Translations under genes and position numbers: made by a program
Notes under the pieces: generated by a model
What the model saw: only the letters and a program-made list of their open reading frames with translations
The model's database searches: none
What the model was told of the DNA's origin: nothing
Source of the DNA: Streptomyces xanthochromogenes
GTDB taxonomy: Bacteria; Actinomycetota; Actinomycetes; Streptomycetales; Streptomycetaceae
Assembly (NCBI RefSeq): GCF_014650455.1
Contig: NZ_BMUZ01000003.1
Location: 496,001-560,000, forward strand
DNA length: 64,000 nt
Reading direction: 5' to 3'
Part shown: positions 32,317-44,141 of the stretch, one piece after another
How the letters are laid out: each line of letters opens with the position of its first letter
Numbering within the stretch: position 1 is the stretch's first letter

Positions 32317-33572
32317 CAGTCCACCCCCAGCGCGGCGGCGGCCCGGACGCCGGACCGGCAGCCGTCCTCGTGGAAGCCCCAGCCGTGATAGGCGCCCGCG
32401 TAGACGGTCACGGGTGTGTTGAGCCGGGGCAGGTGCTGCTGCGCGGCCACCGACTCCCGTGTGTAGACGGGGTGTTCGTACGTCATGCGCCGCAGCACCC
32501 GGCCGGGGTCGATCCCGCCCTCGGCGTTGAGGCTGACGATGTAGGGCCGCGGTCCTTCGATGCGTTGCAGCCGGCTCATGTCATAGCTGACCTGCACCTT
32601 GTCCGCCGACGTCGCGCAGGAGGCCATCCGGTAGTTCCAGGAGGCCCTGGCCCCGGGGGCGGTGGGCAGCACGGTGGCGTCCGTGTGGAGCACGGTGTGG
32701 TTGCGCGAGTACCGGAAGGCACCCAGGACGCGGGATTCGTCCGGGGTGGCGTCGGCCAGGATGCCGAGCGCCTGGTCGGGGTGGACGGCGATGACCACAC
32801 CGTCGTAGGTGTGCTCCCCGTCGTCACTCACCACTCGGGCCCGGCCCGACTCCCGTCGCACGGCCCGCACGGCGGTCCCGGTGCGCACGGCGGTCAGCTG
32901 CTTCACGACCCTGCTGACGTATTCGGCCGAACCGCCGGACACCGTACGCCACTTGGGCGCGCCGCGCACGGACAGCATCCCGTGGTGCTCCAGGAACCGG
33001 AAGAGGTACGTGGCCGGGTACCGCATGGCGATCTCGGGGGCGCACGACCACACCGCGGACACCAGCGGGGTCACGAAGTGGTGCACGAAGTACGGCGTGA
33101 AGCCGCCCGCGGCCAGGAACTCGCCCAGCGTCCGCTCGCCCTCACGGTCGGAGACGAGGGCGGCGCGCGCGGCCCGGTGGAAGGCCGGCACCTGGGCGAG
33201 CATCCGCAGATAGCGCCCCCGGACGACGCTGCGCGGCTGGGCGAAGAGCCCCGCGGGCCCCCGGGCCCCGGCATATTGCAGCCCGCAGCCGTCGCACCGC
33301 ACGGACATGCTCATCTCCGAGTCCTGGGTGGACACCCCGAGCTCCCGGAACAGCCGCAGCAACAGCGGATACGTACGTTCGTTGTGCACGATGAATCCGC
33401 TGTCGACCCGGACCACCTTCCCCGCGCCCCGGGTGAGCTCATGCGTGTGAGCGTGCCCGCCCACGCGGTCGTCCGCCTCGTACAGCGTCACGTCACCAGC
33501 CCGTTGCAGCACATGGGCGGCGGTGAGACCGGCCACTCCGCTGCCCACCACGGCTATCTGTCGCCGTTCCAT
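32313..33572 (-). CDS. FAD-dependent amine-oxidase-like oxidoreductase
   Basis: This 419-residue protein has an FAD fold at its N-terminus (QIAVVGSGVAGLTAAHVLQR, then TLYEADDRVGGHAHTHEL), the VDSGFIVHNERTYPLLLRLF segment typical of the group found with DUF1365/CFA genes, and a C-terminal FAD contact region VTVYAGAYHGWGFHEDGCRS. It probably oxidises or isomerises an acyl-chain double bond in the same pathway as the methyltransferases. It is first in the operon. ATG 33572 follows AGGAGGCGCGCGGAG. Confidence 0.9.
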   Translation of the reverse strand: MERRQIAVVGSGVAGLTAAHVLQRAGDVTLYEADDRVGGHAHTHELTRGAGKVVRVDSGFIVHNERTYPLLLRLFRELGVSTQDSEMSMSVRCDGCGLQYAGARGPAGLFAQPRSVVRGRYLRMLAQVPAFHRAARAALVSDREGERTLGEFLAAGGFTPYFVHHFVTPLVSAVWSCAPEIAMRYPATYLFRFLEHHGMLSVRGAPKWRTVSGGSAEYVSRVVKQLTAVRTGTAVRAVRRESGRARVVSDDGEHTYDGVVIAVHPDQALGILADATPDESRVLGAFRYSRNHTVLHTDATVLPTAPGARASWNYRMASCATSADKVQVSYDMSRLQRIEGPRPYIVSLNAEGGIDPGRVLRRMTYEHPVYTRESVAAQQHLPRLNTPVTVYAGAYHGWGFHEDGCRSGVRAAAALGVDW

Positions 33573-33796
33573 CTCCGCGCGCCTCCTCATCCGACAGCGA
33601 CGGCACGGCCGACTGTCCGGCGCCCGTCTGCAAGTGATTCGGCCCTGCGCCGCCCGCGGATTGGTGACAGTTGCCGCACGGCACCGTTCGCGTCGTGAGG
33701 GTCCCCGAAGGGGATCGAGCAGAAGCCCGTCGTGACGCACCCGGCGAACGCGGAAACCCATGAGCGTCCAGCGGCGGAGCTCGGCACGATGTCCCC

Positions 33797-35314
33797 GTGG
33801 ACCACGCCCTGCACGGCCTCGCCGCCAACCCGTCCCTGCCGCCCGACCTGGTCGATCGCCTGATCCTGGTCGCCGACCCGGATCTCGCCGACGAACTGGC
33901 CGACCGTGCCGACCTCACGCACGACCAGGCGACCACCTTGGCCACGCGCATCGAGTCGAGCGCCCAACGCCTCGCCCGGCACGGCATGTTGACGGCCGCC
34001 GACGTCGACCCCGTGACCCGGCCCGCAGCCGCTCTCGCTCTGCTCGGCGAAGGCTCCGGACCGGCCGCATGGGCACGCCTCTTCGCGAAGGACCCGGACG
34101 TCTCGCGCCGCGAAACGCTGGCCGGGTGCCCCGGTCTCCCCCGAGACGTGGTGGAGACGCTCGCCGCGGACCCGGACCCGCGCGTCGTGGCCGAGCTGGC
34201 GTTCGGGGCCACGCCCGAAGTGGCGGCCGCACTCGCGACCCACCCTCACGCGGAGGTCCGCCGAGCGGTCGCGGCCAACGAGGCGACACCGCCGACCGTG
34301 CTGGCCGGGCTGCTCGCGGGCAAGGGGATACCGCCCGTACAGCGGTGTCCGGTCCGCGAACGGGAGGAGGCGGCGTTCGTCCCCGCCCCGCAATGCCCGA
34401 GGCCCAACAGCGATTCCCCGGCGGGTGCTTCCTGCGACGGCTCCCGTGAGTCCGCCACGCACGGCATACAGCGGGCGGCGCTGCACAATCCCGCGACCCC
34501 GGCTTCCGCTGTCGCCGGCTTCGCCGAACACCCCTCGGAACCGCTGCGCCGGGCCGTGGCCGCCCGCCGGGGTCTGCCTGCGGCGGTGTACGCAAGGCTC
34601 GCGGTGGACCCCGCCCCCGGCGTGCGCGCCGACCTCGCCGAGAATCCCTCGATCGACGACGCCGTGATCGAGATCCTGGCCGAGGACCGTGGCCACGACG
34701 TCCGGCGCTGCCTCGCACACAACCCGCGGGTGCCGCTCGACGTACTCGTCCGCATCGTCGGCCGCACCAGGATCGGCCCCACTTCGCTGCCCCGTATCGC
34801 CGTCGCCTCGCCCACCGAGGTCGAGGAGCTCGCCCGGTCGCCCCTCCCGACCGTGCGGATGCTGATCGCCCGACGACGCGACCTTCCGGCCGAGATCCGC
34901 GACGCGTTGGCCACCGACCCCGACGCGGCCGTGGTCATGTCCGTCGCGGCGCACCCGGGCCTCTCCGAAGCCCGGCTCCGCGCCATGGTCGACCGGCACG
35001 GGGTCCGGGTCATGGCCGGCGTGGCCGCGAACCCGGACGCCACCGGACAGCTCCTGGAAGAGCTGTCCCGGCACAGACCACCGGCGCGCAAAGCACTCCG
35101 CGAAATCGCCCGGCACCCCCATGCGACGCCCCGGGCCCTGCTTGCCTGTCTCGCGGACGAGAAGGCGCGGTGCACAGCCGCCGGCCACCCGGCGCTGCCG
35201 GCTCAGGCCTTGGCGGAGTTGCTCGACCACGACGACTGGCAGGTGGTCGAAGCGGCTGCCGCCCATCCCTCGCTCCCGGCCGCCGTCATGGCGCAGCTCC
35301 TGCACCGAACCTGA
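33797..35314 (+). CDS. Leucine-rich-repeat-variant (LRV/HEAT-like) repeat protein
   Basis: This 505-residue protein is built almost wholly of repeats of about 24 residues of the type hydrophobic-x-ALATHPHAEVRRAVAANEAT, with recurring AANPSLP, AADPDPRVVAELA and AHNPRVPLDVL units. This is the LRV/alpha-solenoid pattern, used as a protein-binding scaffold. A low-complexity insert with Cys, Glu and Ser (about residues 180-225) breaks the array. No signal peptide or membrane segment. The start GTG 33797 has no strong ribosome site and may be leaderless. It stands alone, so no partner can be named. Confidence 0.82.
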   Translation: MDHALHGLAANPSLPPDLVDRLILVADPDLADELADRADLTHDQATTLATRIESSAQRLARHGMLTAADVDPVTRPAAALALLGEGSGPAAWARLFAKDPDVSRRETLAGCPGLPRDVVETLAADPDPRVVAELAFGATPEVAAALATHPHAEVRRAVAANEATPPTVLAGLLAGKGIPPVQRCPVREREEAAFVPAPQCPRPNSDSPAGASCDGSRESATHGIQRAALHNPATPASAVAGFAEHPSEPLRRAVAARRGLPAAVYARLAVDPAPGVRADLAENPSIDDAVIEILAEDRGHDVRRCLAHNPRVPLDVLVRIVGRTRIGPTSLPRIAVASPTEVEELARSPLPTVRMLIARRRDLPAEIRDALATDPDAAVVMSVAAHPGLSEARLRAMVDRHGVRVMAGVAANPDATGQLLEELSRHRPPARKALREIARHPHATPRALLACLADEKARCTAAGHPALPAQALAELLDHDDWQVVEAAAAHPSLPAAVMAQLLHRT

Positions 35315-37793
<2,479 letters not shown>

Positions 37794-37835
37794 CCCCGAC
37801 GGCGTGCGTGAGCGGGGCACGCACCGCGGCATCGG

Positions 37836-38270
37836 TCAGGCGTTGCCGAGCCACGCGTTGATGCGCCGCTCCCACGCCCGGTCGTCGGTGGTCTCCATGA
37901 ACTCCTTGCGGTCGATGAGCAGATAGATCTCCCCCGCGTCCGTCCTGGTCTCCAGGACGAGGGGCTTGCCCGCGTTGAGCAGGCCGCCGATGAAGCGGCC
38001 GTACAGCTCGGTGAAGCGGGTCCGTGCCGAGGCGATGTCGGCGGCGCCCAGCACCAGGTCGCCGGAGTCGTTCCAGCCACCGAGCACGAGACGGTCCTCG
38101 TACAGGGCGACGGAACCGCGCCGCTGGAACAGCACCTTCTGCGAGACGCCGGCGGCGGCCGTGTCGGCGCCGGTCCTGCGGCCCAGCTCAGCGGCCGTGG
38201 CCCCGATGTAGGCGGCCCGGGCGACGGGCCGGAAGGACGTGGGGTCGTGGGGGCTCTCCTGCATGTCCAT
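37836..38270 (-). CDS. Conserved hypothetical protein
   Basis: This 144-residue protein starts at ATG 38270 (another ATG at 38264), preceded by GAGGATGAGG. The core has regular strands (VLFQRRGSVALYEDRLVLGG, LVLETRTDAGEIYLLIDRKE) and a final helix with AWERRINAWLGNA, suggesting a small mixed alpha/beta or PH-like domain. No membrane segment or signal peptide. I do not recognise the family. It is convergent with gyrB. Confidence 0.6.
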   Translation of the reverse strand: MDMQESPHDPTSFRPVARAAYIGATAAELGRRTGADTAAAGVSQKVLFQRRGSVALYEDRLVLGGWNDSGDLVLGAADIASARTRFTELYGRFIGGLLNAGKPLVLETRTDAGEIYLLIDRKEFMETTDDRAWERRINAWLGNA

Positions 38271-38562
38271 GCCCTCATCCTCGGCGGCCCCGGTGCCTGG
38301 GGGATCGGTCTTTGGTCTGGCGGAGTCCGACTTTGGTATCCGCGGCCCGGACGGCCCCGACCAGGTACGCCGTTCGGGGTCATTCCCGGATCGGGCCGGA
38401 GTCGCCGACAGCCGATCTCTGTCGACATTCTGATCCACCTGACGGATATGCGCGGGTTTGCCGACGCCCGGAGACGGCTACACGCGTAGTGCCGCGGTTT
38501 CCATTTCGTGATCGCGGCCTGAGTACCTTGCATCGCGCACCGCAATGACGGAGGGCAGACCG

Positions 38563-40086
38563 ATGACAGACGCACCACGCCGGCCGACCACCAGCGATTC
38601 CGGCGCCCCGGTGGAGAGCGACGAACATTCCCTCACCGTCGGCCCGGGTGGACCGATCCTGCTGCAGGACTCGTACCTGATCGAGCAGATGGCACAGTTC
38701 AACCGGGAGCGGATCCCCGAGCGCCAGCCCCACGCCAAGGGGAGCGGTGCCTTCGGGCACTTCGAGGTGACCAACGACGTCAGTGCCTACACGAAGGCCG
38801 CGCTGTTCCAGCCCGGCACGAGGACCGATCTGGTCGCCCGGTTCTCCACCGTCGCCGGCGAGCGCGGCAGCCCGGACACCTGGCGGGACCCGCGCGGCTT
38901 CGCGCTGAAGTTCTACACCAGCGAAGGCAACTACGACATGGTGGGCAACAACACCCCCGTGTTCTTCATCAAGGACCCGATGAAGTTCCAGCACTTCATC
39001 CGGTCCCAGAAGCGCCGTGCGGACAACAACCTGCGCGACCACGACATGCAGTGGGACTTCTGGACGCTCTCGCCGGAGTCCGCCCACCAGGTCACCTGGC
39101 TGATGGGTGACCGCGGCATCCCGCGGACCTGGCGCCACATGAACGGCTACACCTCGCACACCTACATGTGGATCAACGCCCAGGGCGAGCGCTTCTGGGT
39201 GAAGTACCACTTCAAGACCGACCAGGGCATCGAGTTCTTCACCCAGGACGAGGCCGACCAGATGGCCTCCGCCGACACCGACTACCACACCCGGGATCTC
39301 TTCGAGCACATCCGGGACGGCGAGTACCCGAGCTGGACCCTGCATGTGCAGGTGATGCCGTACGACGACGCGGCGGACTACCGGTTCAACCCGTTCGACC
39401 TGACCAAGGTCTGGCCGCACGGCGACTATCCGCTGATCGAGGTCGGCCGGATGACCCTGGACCGCAATCCCACGGACAACCACGCCGAGATCGAGCAGGC
39501 GGCGTTCCAGCCGAACAACCTGGTCCCCGGAATCGGGCCGAGCCCGGACCGCATGCTGCTCGGCAGGCTCTTCTCGTACGCGGACGCGCACCGCCACCGC
39601 ATCGGCGGCAACTACCAGCAGCTGCCGGTCAACGCCCCGGTCGTCCCGGTCAACACGTACTCGAAGGACGGGGCGATGGCGTATCGCAAGACGTCCGACC
39701 CCGTGTACGCCCCGAACTCCAAGGGCGGCCCTGCCGCCGACACCGAGCGGTACGGGAGCCCGCCGAGCTGGACGGCGGACGGCGCGATCACGCGTGCGGC
39801 GTACGTGGACCACGCCGAGGACGACGACTGGGGCCAGGCGGGCACCATGGTGCGTGAGGTGCTCGACGACGCGGCCCGCGACCGGCTCGTGGACAACGTC
39901 GTAGGCCATCTGCTCAACGGAGTCACCGAGCCGGTCCTGCGACGGGCCTTCGAGTACTGGTCCAACATCGACAAGTCGATCGGTGAGCGCATCGAGCGAG
40001 GGGTCCGCGCCAAGGCGGACGAGAAGGACCCCAAGGCCGAGCAGCAGGGCAACCCGGCACGCCGGGACATGCAGTCGAAGGCCTGA
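38563..40086 (+). CDS. katA: Monofunctional haem catalase
   Basis: This 507-residue clade-3-like catalase carries the distal His in [20 protein letters not shown], the Asn in [20 protein letters not shown], and the proximal haem Tyr in [20 protein letters not shown]. It breaks hydrogen peroxide to water and oxygen in the cytoplasm. ATG 38563 follows GGAGGGCAGACCG. A strong hairpin follows the gene. No regulator such as CatR/Fur lies beside it, and the 292 bp upstream hold no other gene. Confidence 0.95.
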   Translation: MTDAPRRPTTSDSGAPVESDEHSLTVGPGGPILLQDSYLIEQMAQFNRERIPERQPHAKGSGAFGHFEVTNDVSAYTKAALFQPGTRTDLVARFSTVAGERGSPDTWRDPRGFALKFYTSEGNYDMVGNNTPVFFIKDPMKFQHFIRSQKRRADNNLRDHDMQWDFWTLSPESAHQVTWLMGDRGIPRTWRHMNGYTSHTYMWINAQGERFWVKYHFKTDQGIEFFTQDEADQMASADTDYHTRDLFEHIRDGEYPSWTLHVQVMPYDDAADYRFNPFDLTKVWPHGDYPLIEVGRMTLDRNPTDNHAEIEQAAFQPNNLVPGIGPSPDRMLLGRLFSYADAHRHRIGGNYQQLPVNAPVVPVNTYSKDGAMAYRKTSDPVYAPNSKGGPAADTERYGSPPSWTADGAITRAAYVDHAEDDDWGQAGTMVREVLDDAARDRLVDNVVGHLLNGVTEPVLRRAFEYWSNIDKSIGERIERGVRAKADEKDPKAEQQGNPARRDMQSKA

Positions 40087-40128
40087 CCAGGGCCTGACCG
40101 CGGAGGGGTCCGTCCCTCCCTTACCACC

Positions 40129-40165
40129 GGGCCGGTTCCTCGCATCCGAAGCGAGGGGCCGGCCC
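40129..40165 (+). terminator. Terminator hairpin after katA
   Basis: GGGCCGGTTCCTCGC (40129-40143) pairs with GCGAGGGGCCGGCCC (40151-40165) over 15 bp with two G-U pairs and a 7-nt loop, 43 bp after the catalase stop. Confidence 0.75.
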
Positions 40166-40246
40166 GGCGCATGGGCGGGTCCCGCCGGGGCACCCGGCGA
40201 CCAGGGACGCGTGCCGCGTCCGGGCGTCAGGAAGGTGGGGGGAAGC

Positions 40247-41074
40247 GTGGCATCGTCACACATACAGAAGAACCGCGGCAGGCTTGGCGGGAACCACCTC
40301 ACACAGGAGGAGACGGTCAGCGCCGCCGGCCGGGCGGGATTCGTCGCCCGCGGTGTCGTGTACGTCCTGATCGGCGTGCTCGCGATCCGGATCGCGTTCG
40401 GGGCCGGCGGCGGCGAGGCGGACCGTGAGGGTGCGCTGGCCGAGGTGGCCGGGAAGCCCTTCGGGATCGCGGTGCTGTGGGCGCTGGCCGTGGGATTTGG
40501 CTGCATGGCCGTGTGGCGCGGGATCGCGGCGGTGCGCGGACGCGGCCGGGACGGCAAGGTCACCGCACGCATCATGAACGGTGGACGGGCCGTGTTCTAC
40601 GCGTCCGTGTGCTGGGGTACGGCCGCCTTCGCCACCGGGGACCGCGGAAGCGGCGGTGACGCGAAGTCCCGGGACTGGACCCGCACCGCGCTCCAACTCC
40701 CTTACGGGCAGCAGCTGGTGGGCGCCGGGGGCTGTGTACTCATCGGCGTCGGCGTGGGCATTGCCGTCCGCGCGGCGATGCGGCGCTTCCTGCGCCGTCT
40801 CGACCTCTCGTCCACCCCCACCGGCACCCGCCAGGTCGTCACCGCTCTCGGAGTGGGCGGCGGGGTGGCGCGCGGCATGGTGGGAGCCGCCGCCGGGATC
40901 TTCGTACTGGTCGCGGCCATCCGCTTCGACCCCCAGCAGGCCAAGGGCGTGGACGCCACGCTGCGCAGCTTCGCCGGCACCCCTGTCGGCCCCTGGCTGC
41001 TGGTCGCGGTCGCGATCGGGCTGATGCTGTTCGGGGCCTTCTCCTTCGCCTCGGCACGCTGGCGCCGCATGTGA
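40247..41074 (+). CDS. DUF1206 integral membrane protein
   Basis: This 275-residue protein starts at GTG 40247 after GAAGGTGGGGGGAAGC. It has three repeats of a two-helix DUF1206 unit, the first being SAAGRAGFVARGVVYVLIGV and the last VARGMVGAAAGIFVLVAAIR, six membrane segments in all. The GDAKSRDWTRTALQLPYGQQ and ATLRSFAGTPVGPWLL turns are typical. The function of the family is unknown. It follows katA after a terminator and so is probably separate. Confidence 0.88.
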   Translation: MASSHIQKNRGRLGGNHLTQEETVSAAGRAGFVARGVVYVLIGVLAIRIAFGAGGGEADREGALAEVAGKPFGIAVLWALAVGFGCMAVWRGIAAVRGRGRDGKVTARIMNGGRAVFYASVCWGTAAFATGDRGSGGDAKSRDWTRTALQLPYGQQLVGAGGCVLIGVGVGIAVRAAMRRFLRRLDLSSTPTGTRQVVTALGVGGGVARGMVGAAAGIFVLVAAIRFDPQQAKGVDATLRSFAGTPVGPWLLVAVAIGLMLFGAFSFASARWRRM

Positions 41075-41209
41075 ACCGTAGGTGAGTCCCGGGGCGCACC
41101 CCGACCCGCCGATGCGGATGCGGATGCGCCGCGGGACACTCGAACCCTTCGGTACGTATTTGTCCCGGGACGGGCGATACGAGGAGTGGCTCGTGATCGT
41201 TCACCGGGC

Positions 41210-41893
41210 ATGAAACGAGCTCCCTCCGCGCGGCTGGCCGCAGTGGCCGCTGCCGTACTGATCGCAGCGCCCGCACTCAGCATGGACGCCTCCCCCGCCG
41301 CGGCCGCCCCGCACCGGACGCACGCGACCCCCTCGACGGCCATGCCGGCCATCGGCGCCGAAATCCCGTCGAACATGACCGGCGCCAACAGCGTCATCGA
41401 GCTGAGCGACGAAGTCATCAAGGCCAACCTCACGGGCGGCATCAAGCAGCGGACGGAAGTCGACCCGCACCGGAGTCCCGCGCGGAGCGTGTTGCTCCGC
41501 ACCACCGACTTCCATCTGGAAGGCATGTCGCCGGACCGGGAGTTCAAGGTCACCATCGCCCTCAAGGACGCCGACACCCATGCCCAGAGCAGCCTGCGGC
41601 TGATGTCCGCCGCCCCGCCCCGCTTCACCGAGCACGACGTCATCGTCGTGACCGTCACCGTCGAGCGGCGCGGCGAGCCGGCTCTCACCCTCGAATCCCA
41701 CACCCCGCTGAGCCTGTCGTGCAGCGGCATGACGCAGTTTCCGCCCGTCGACAACCGGTTCGAGCTGGAACGCCAAGTGGACCTGTACGCGCCCGGTGCC
41801 ACTGATCCCTCCGGTCACATCCGGGCGCTGCCCACCGTGCGCGGCGGCAATGTGATCACCCCGCAGTCCCCGCCGTCCCTGCCCCTGCCCTGA
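41210..41893 (+). CDS. Secreted protein of unknown function
   Basis: This 227-residue protein starts at ATG 41210 (alternative GTG 41186). It has a classical signal peptide (KRAPSARLAAVAAAVLIAAP ... SPAAAAPH, cleavage near residue 34). The mature part is rich in beta-type sequence (VSVLLRTTDFHLEG-like, DVIVVTVTVERRGEPALTLE) with a single Cys. No catalytic motif is seen. A GATGCG triplet repeat lies upstream at 41112-41129. I do not recognise the family. Confidence 0.6.
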   Translation: MKRAPSARLAAVAAAVLIAAPALSMDASPAAAAPHRTHATPSTAMPAIGAEIPSNMTGANSVIELSDEVIKANLTGGIKQRTEVDPHRSPARSVLLRTTDFHLEGMSPDREFKVTIALKDADTHAQSSLRLMSAAPPRFTEHDVIVVTVTVERRGEPALTLESHTPLSLSCSGMTQFPPVDNRFELERQVDLYAPGATDPSGHIRALPTVRGGNVITPQSPPSLPLP

Positions 41894-42121
41894 CTCCCGC
41901 CCGGCCGGCGGCCGCGGACCGTGCTCCTCCGCGTCCGTCGACGGCGTCCCCACGAAGTCCTCATGGCGACGTCAGTGCGGTGGCCAGTTCGGCGAGGCCG
42001 TCGAGTGCCGGTCGAAGGTGTCGGACGCGAGCGGCGGGTCGCCGACCGGGCGCCCACCTGGGCGGTCCGCTCAACCCGCACGCGGATCTGCTCCGGCATC
42101 GGGCCGAGTGCCCTCCGGGGA

Positions 42122-43744
42122 TCAGCCCTGGCAGATTCCGCGCTCGTAGTCGATTGTCGCGGTGTCGCGCGAGAACTGCCATTGCGGGGCGAGGAGTTGG
42201 CTGTCCAGCTGCTTGGCGGCCGCCGGGCTCTCCACCACGTACCCGAAGTCCTGGAGCCAGGCCGGGTAGAGGTTCTTCGATCCGATGTAGAACGCCGAGC
42301 CGTCCACGGAGATCAGCTTGTGGTGCTGGGCGTAGGGGTGGCCGTCGGCCCACTTCGGGCTGGTGGAGCTCCGTGCCGTCGCCAGCTGGAGGTTCGAGCA
42401 CATCGCGGTGCGCGCCGATGCCCGGTCGCCGGTGCGCAGGGCCAGCCGGTCGCGGAGGGTGTCACTGATCTCGGCGAGGGACTTGATCTGCGAGTATCCA
42501 CCGCTGCCGACGGCGCCGCGGTTGGCGGGGTCGCTGACGACGATGCGGACCTTGACGCCGGCGGCCATCTTGGCGGCGAGGGCGTCGTACACACGGATGT
42601 CGTACCGCGGCAGCGGCGGGCAGGTCGCGTTGAGGTCCTGCTGGGAGATCTCGATGTGCCGGTCCGCGCTGGAGATCAGGGCCCGCAGGGCGCTCTCCTC
42701 CGGGTTGACCGTGTCGTAGTCGCGGTCGGCGTTGGTGTTGTCGTGCAGTCCGACGACACACTTCGTGTCCGGCGCGGTGGGCAGCGTGGGCCGGAACTGC
42801 GAAGCGGGGTCGTCGCGTCGGATGCCGACGCCCAGCCCGCCGACGGCGATCACCGGCACCTCCCCGTCGGGTGCCGCGGCGGGCGCCACCGGTTCCAGGG
42901 TCGGCATGCAGCCGGCCCCGTTGGAGGAGGCGAACCAGACACTGGCGATGTTGTTCTTGTTCTGGCAGGTCCAGGACCACAGCTCGTTCAGGTACTTGCC
43001 GGCCGAGGCGGCGGCCGGCCCCGTCAGAGCCAGGTCCACGTCGCTGACGGGGTGGGTGGTGTCGAGGTAGTCGTCCTTCCAGTCGTTGATGCCCCCGGTG
43101 ATCACCGAACGGCCGTCGACCACCAGGAGCTTGGAGTGGTTCCAGGAGAAGGCGGTCTTCGAGGTCGTCATCGAGGCGACGTTGAGCGTGACCTTCGCGG
43201 CGTCCTTGCCGAGCTTGTCGACGAGTTCGTCGCGGTACTTCGACGGCACCACGTTGAGGTGGTAGATCGGCGCGGCACCCACCAGGATGCGGACCTTGGG
43301 CTGGTGGCCGGAGGCGACGGACGCCTTGAGCCCGCTCACCACGGCGTCCTGGAAGGCCCCGTTGGGGAACGGGGCCAAGGTGGATATGTCGACGCTCCCG
43401 GTCGCCCGCGAGATGTTCTCCGTCATCTTGGCGAGGAGCCGGCGGGTTCCGGGACGGTCGGCGCACGTGGCGTCTCCCCAGCACCCCGGGGTCTGCAGCA
43501 GCCAGTCACCGCCGCCGGGTACCGACGCGTCGAGGGTGTTCCCCGCGGAGCGTTCCCAGACGCTGCCTTCGAGGCCCGGAGAGACCTGACGGAGCGTCTG
43601 CTCGACGGCATCAAGATGCGGGGTGGCCGCAGTGGCCCCCGCATCCGCCGATGCGGGGGCCACGGGCAGCAGGACGGCCACCAGGGCCGGGACAGCGGTG
43701 CGCAGGACGAGAGCGGACCGGCGCTTTCGCGGGTGACGAGCCAA
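42122..43744 (-). CDS. Secreted phospholipase D (two HKD motifs)
   Basis: This 540-residue protein has a signal peptide ([20 protein letters not shown] ... PASADAGA) and both Streptomyces PLD motifs: [20 protein letters not shown] and [18 protein letters not shown]. It hydrolyses or transphosphatidylates phospholipids outside the cell. TTG 43744 was chosen because AAGGA lies 8 nt before it and it gives the typical length; GTG 43780 in frame has a poorer context. Cysteine pairs such as [10 protein letters not shown] and SWTCQNKNN fit the disulfides of the family. Confidence 0.93.
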   Translation of the reverse strand: MARHPRKRRSALVLRTAVPALVAVLLPVAPASADAGATAATPHLDAVEQTLRQVSPGLEGSVWERSAGNTLDASVPGGGDWLLQTPGCWGDATCADRPGTRRLLAKMTENISRATGSVDISTLAPFPNGAFQDAVVSGLKASVASGHQPKVRILVGAAPIYHLNVVPSKYRDELVDKLGKDAAKVTLNVASMTTSKTAFSWNHSKLLVVDGRSVITGGINDWKDDYLDTTHPVSDVDLALTGPAAASAGKYLNELWSWTCQNKNNIASVWFASSNGAGCMPTLEPVAPAAAPDGEVPVIAVGGLGVGIRRDDPASQFRPTLPTAPDTKCVVGLHDNTNADRDYDTVNPEESALRALISSADRHIEISQQDLNATCPPLPRYDIRVYDALAAKMAAGVKVRIVVSDPANRGAVGSGGYSQIKSLAEISDTLRDRLALRTGDRASARTAMCSNLQLATARSSTSPKWADGHPYAQHHKLISVDGSAFYIGSKNLYPAWLQDFGYVVESPAAAKQLDSQLLAPQWQFSRDTATIDYERGICQG

Positions 43745-43935
43745 TTCGGGGTTCCTTGTTCGCGGGTACCCGGCCGCCACTCCCGGCGACCAGCAAGATC
43801 AACTCGCGGAAGCTATCAGCTCATGCCGGGAGTGAGTATCCGAGACCGCACGATCCAGCCACCAACCCGCCGTTCTCCGGCAGATCGTGCGCCGCGGCCC
43901 ACAAGGAGTCCCGTTGGCCCTACGCGGTCGCGGCG

Positions 43936-44106
43936 TCAGCGGGCGTGACGGCGGCCGCCGGGCTGCGGCGGCACCACGGGCAGACGCCGACGGGCGAACC
44001 GGCCACGGGGAAGGGGGTTGCGTCGCGCGGGCGCCTTGGGGGCGAGCGCGAGCACGGTCAGGGGTGCGAGAACCGCGACGAGGATGAGCATCGTAACGAG
44101 GATCAT
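43936..44106 (-). CDS. Small single-pass membrane peptide (56 aa)
   Basis: ATG 44106 follows GGAAGGCAAGGAC, a strong ribosome site. The peptide begins MILVTMLILVAVLAPLTVLA, one hydrophobic helix, followed by a very basic Arg/Pro-rich tail (ARRNPLPRGRFARRRLPVVP), so the tail should be cytoplasmic with the N-terminus outside. It starts 35 bp after the degenerate adenylation gene and is probably co-transcribed. Function unknown. Confidence 0.55.
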   Translation of the reverse strand: MILVTMLILVAVLAPLTVLALAPKAPARRNPLPRGRFARRRLPVVPPQPGGRRHAR

Positions 44107-44141
44107 GTCCTTGCCTTCCGTCGGGTACTGACGGCCTTTCA

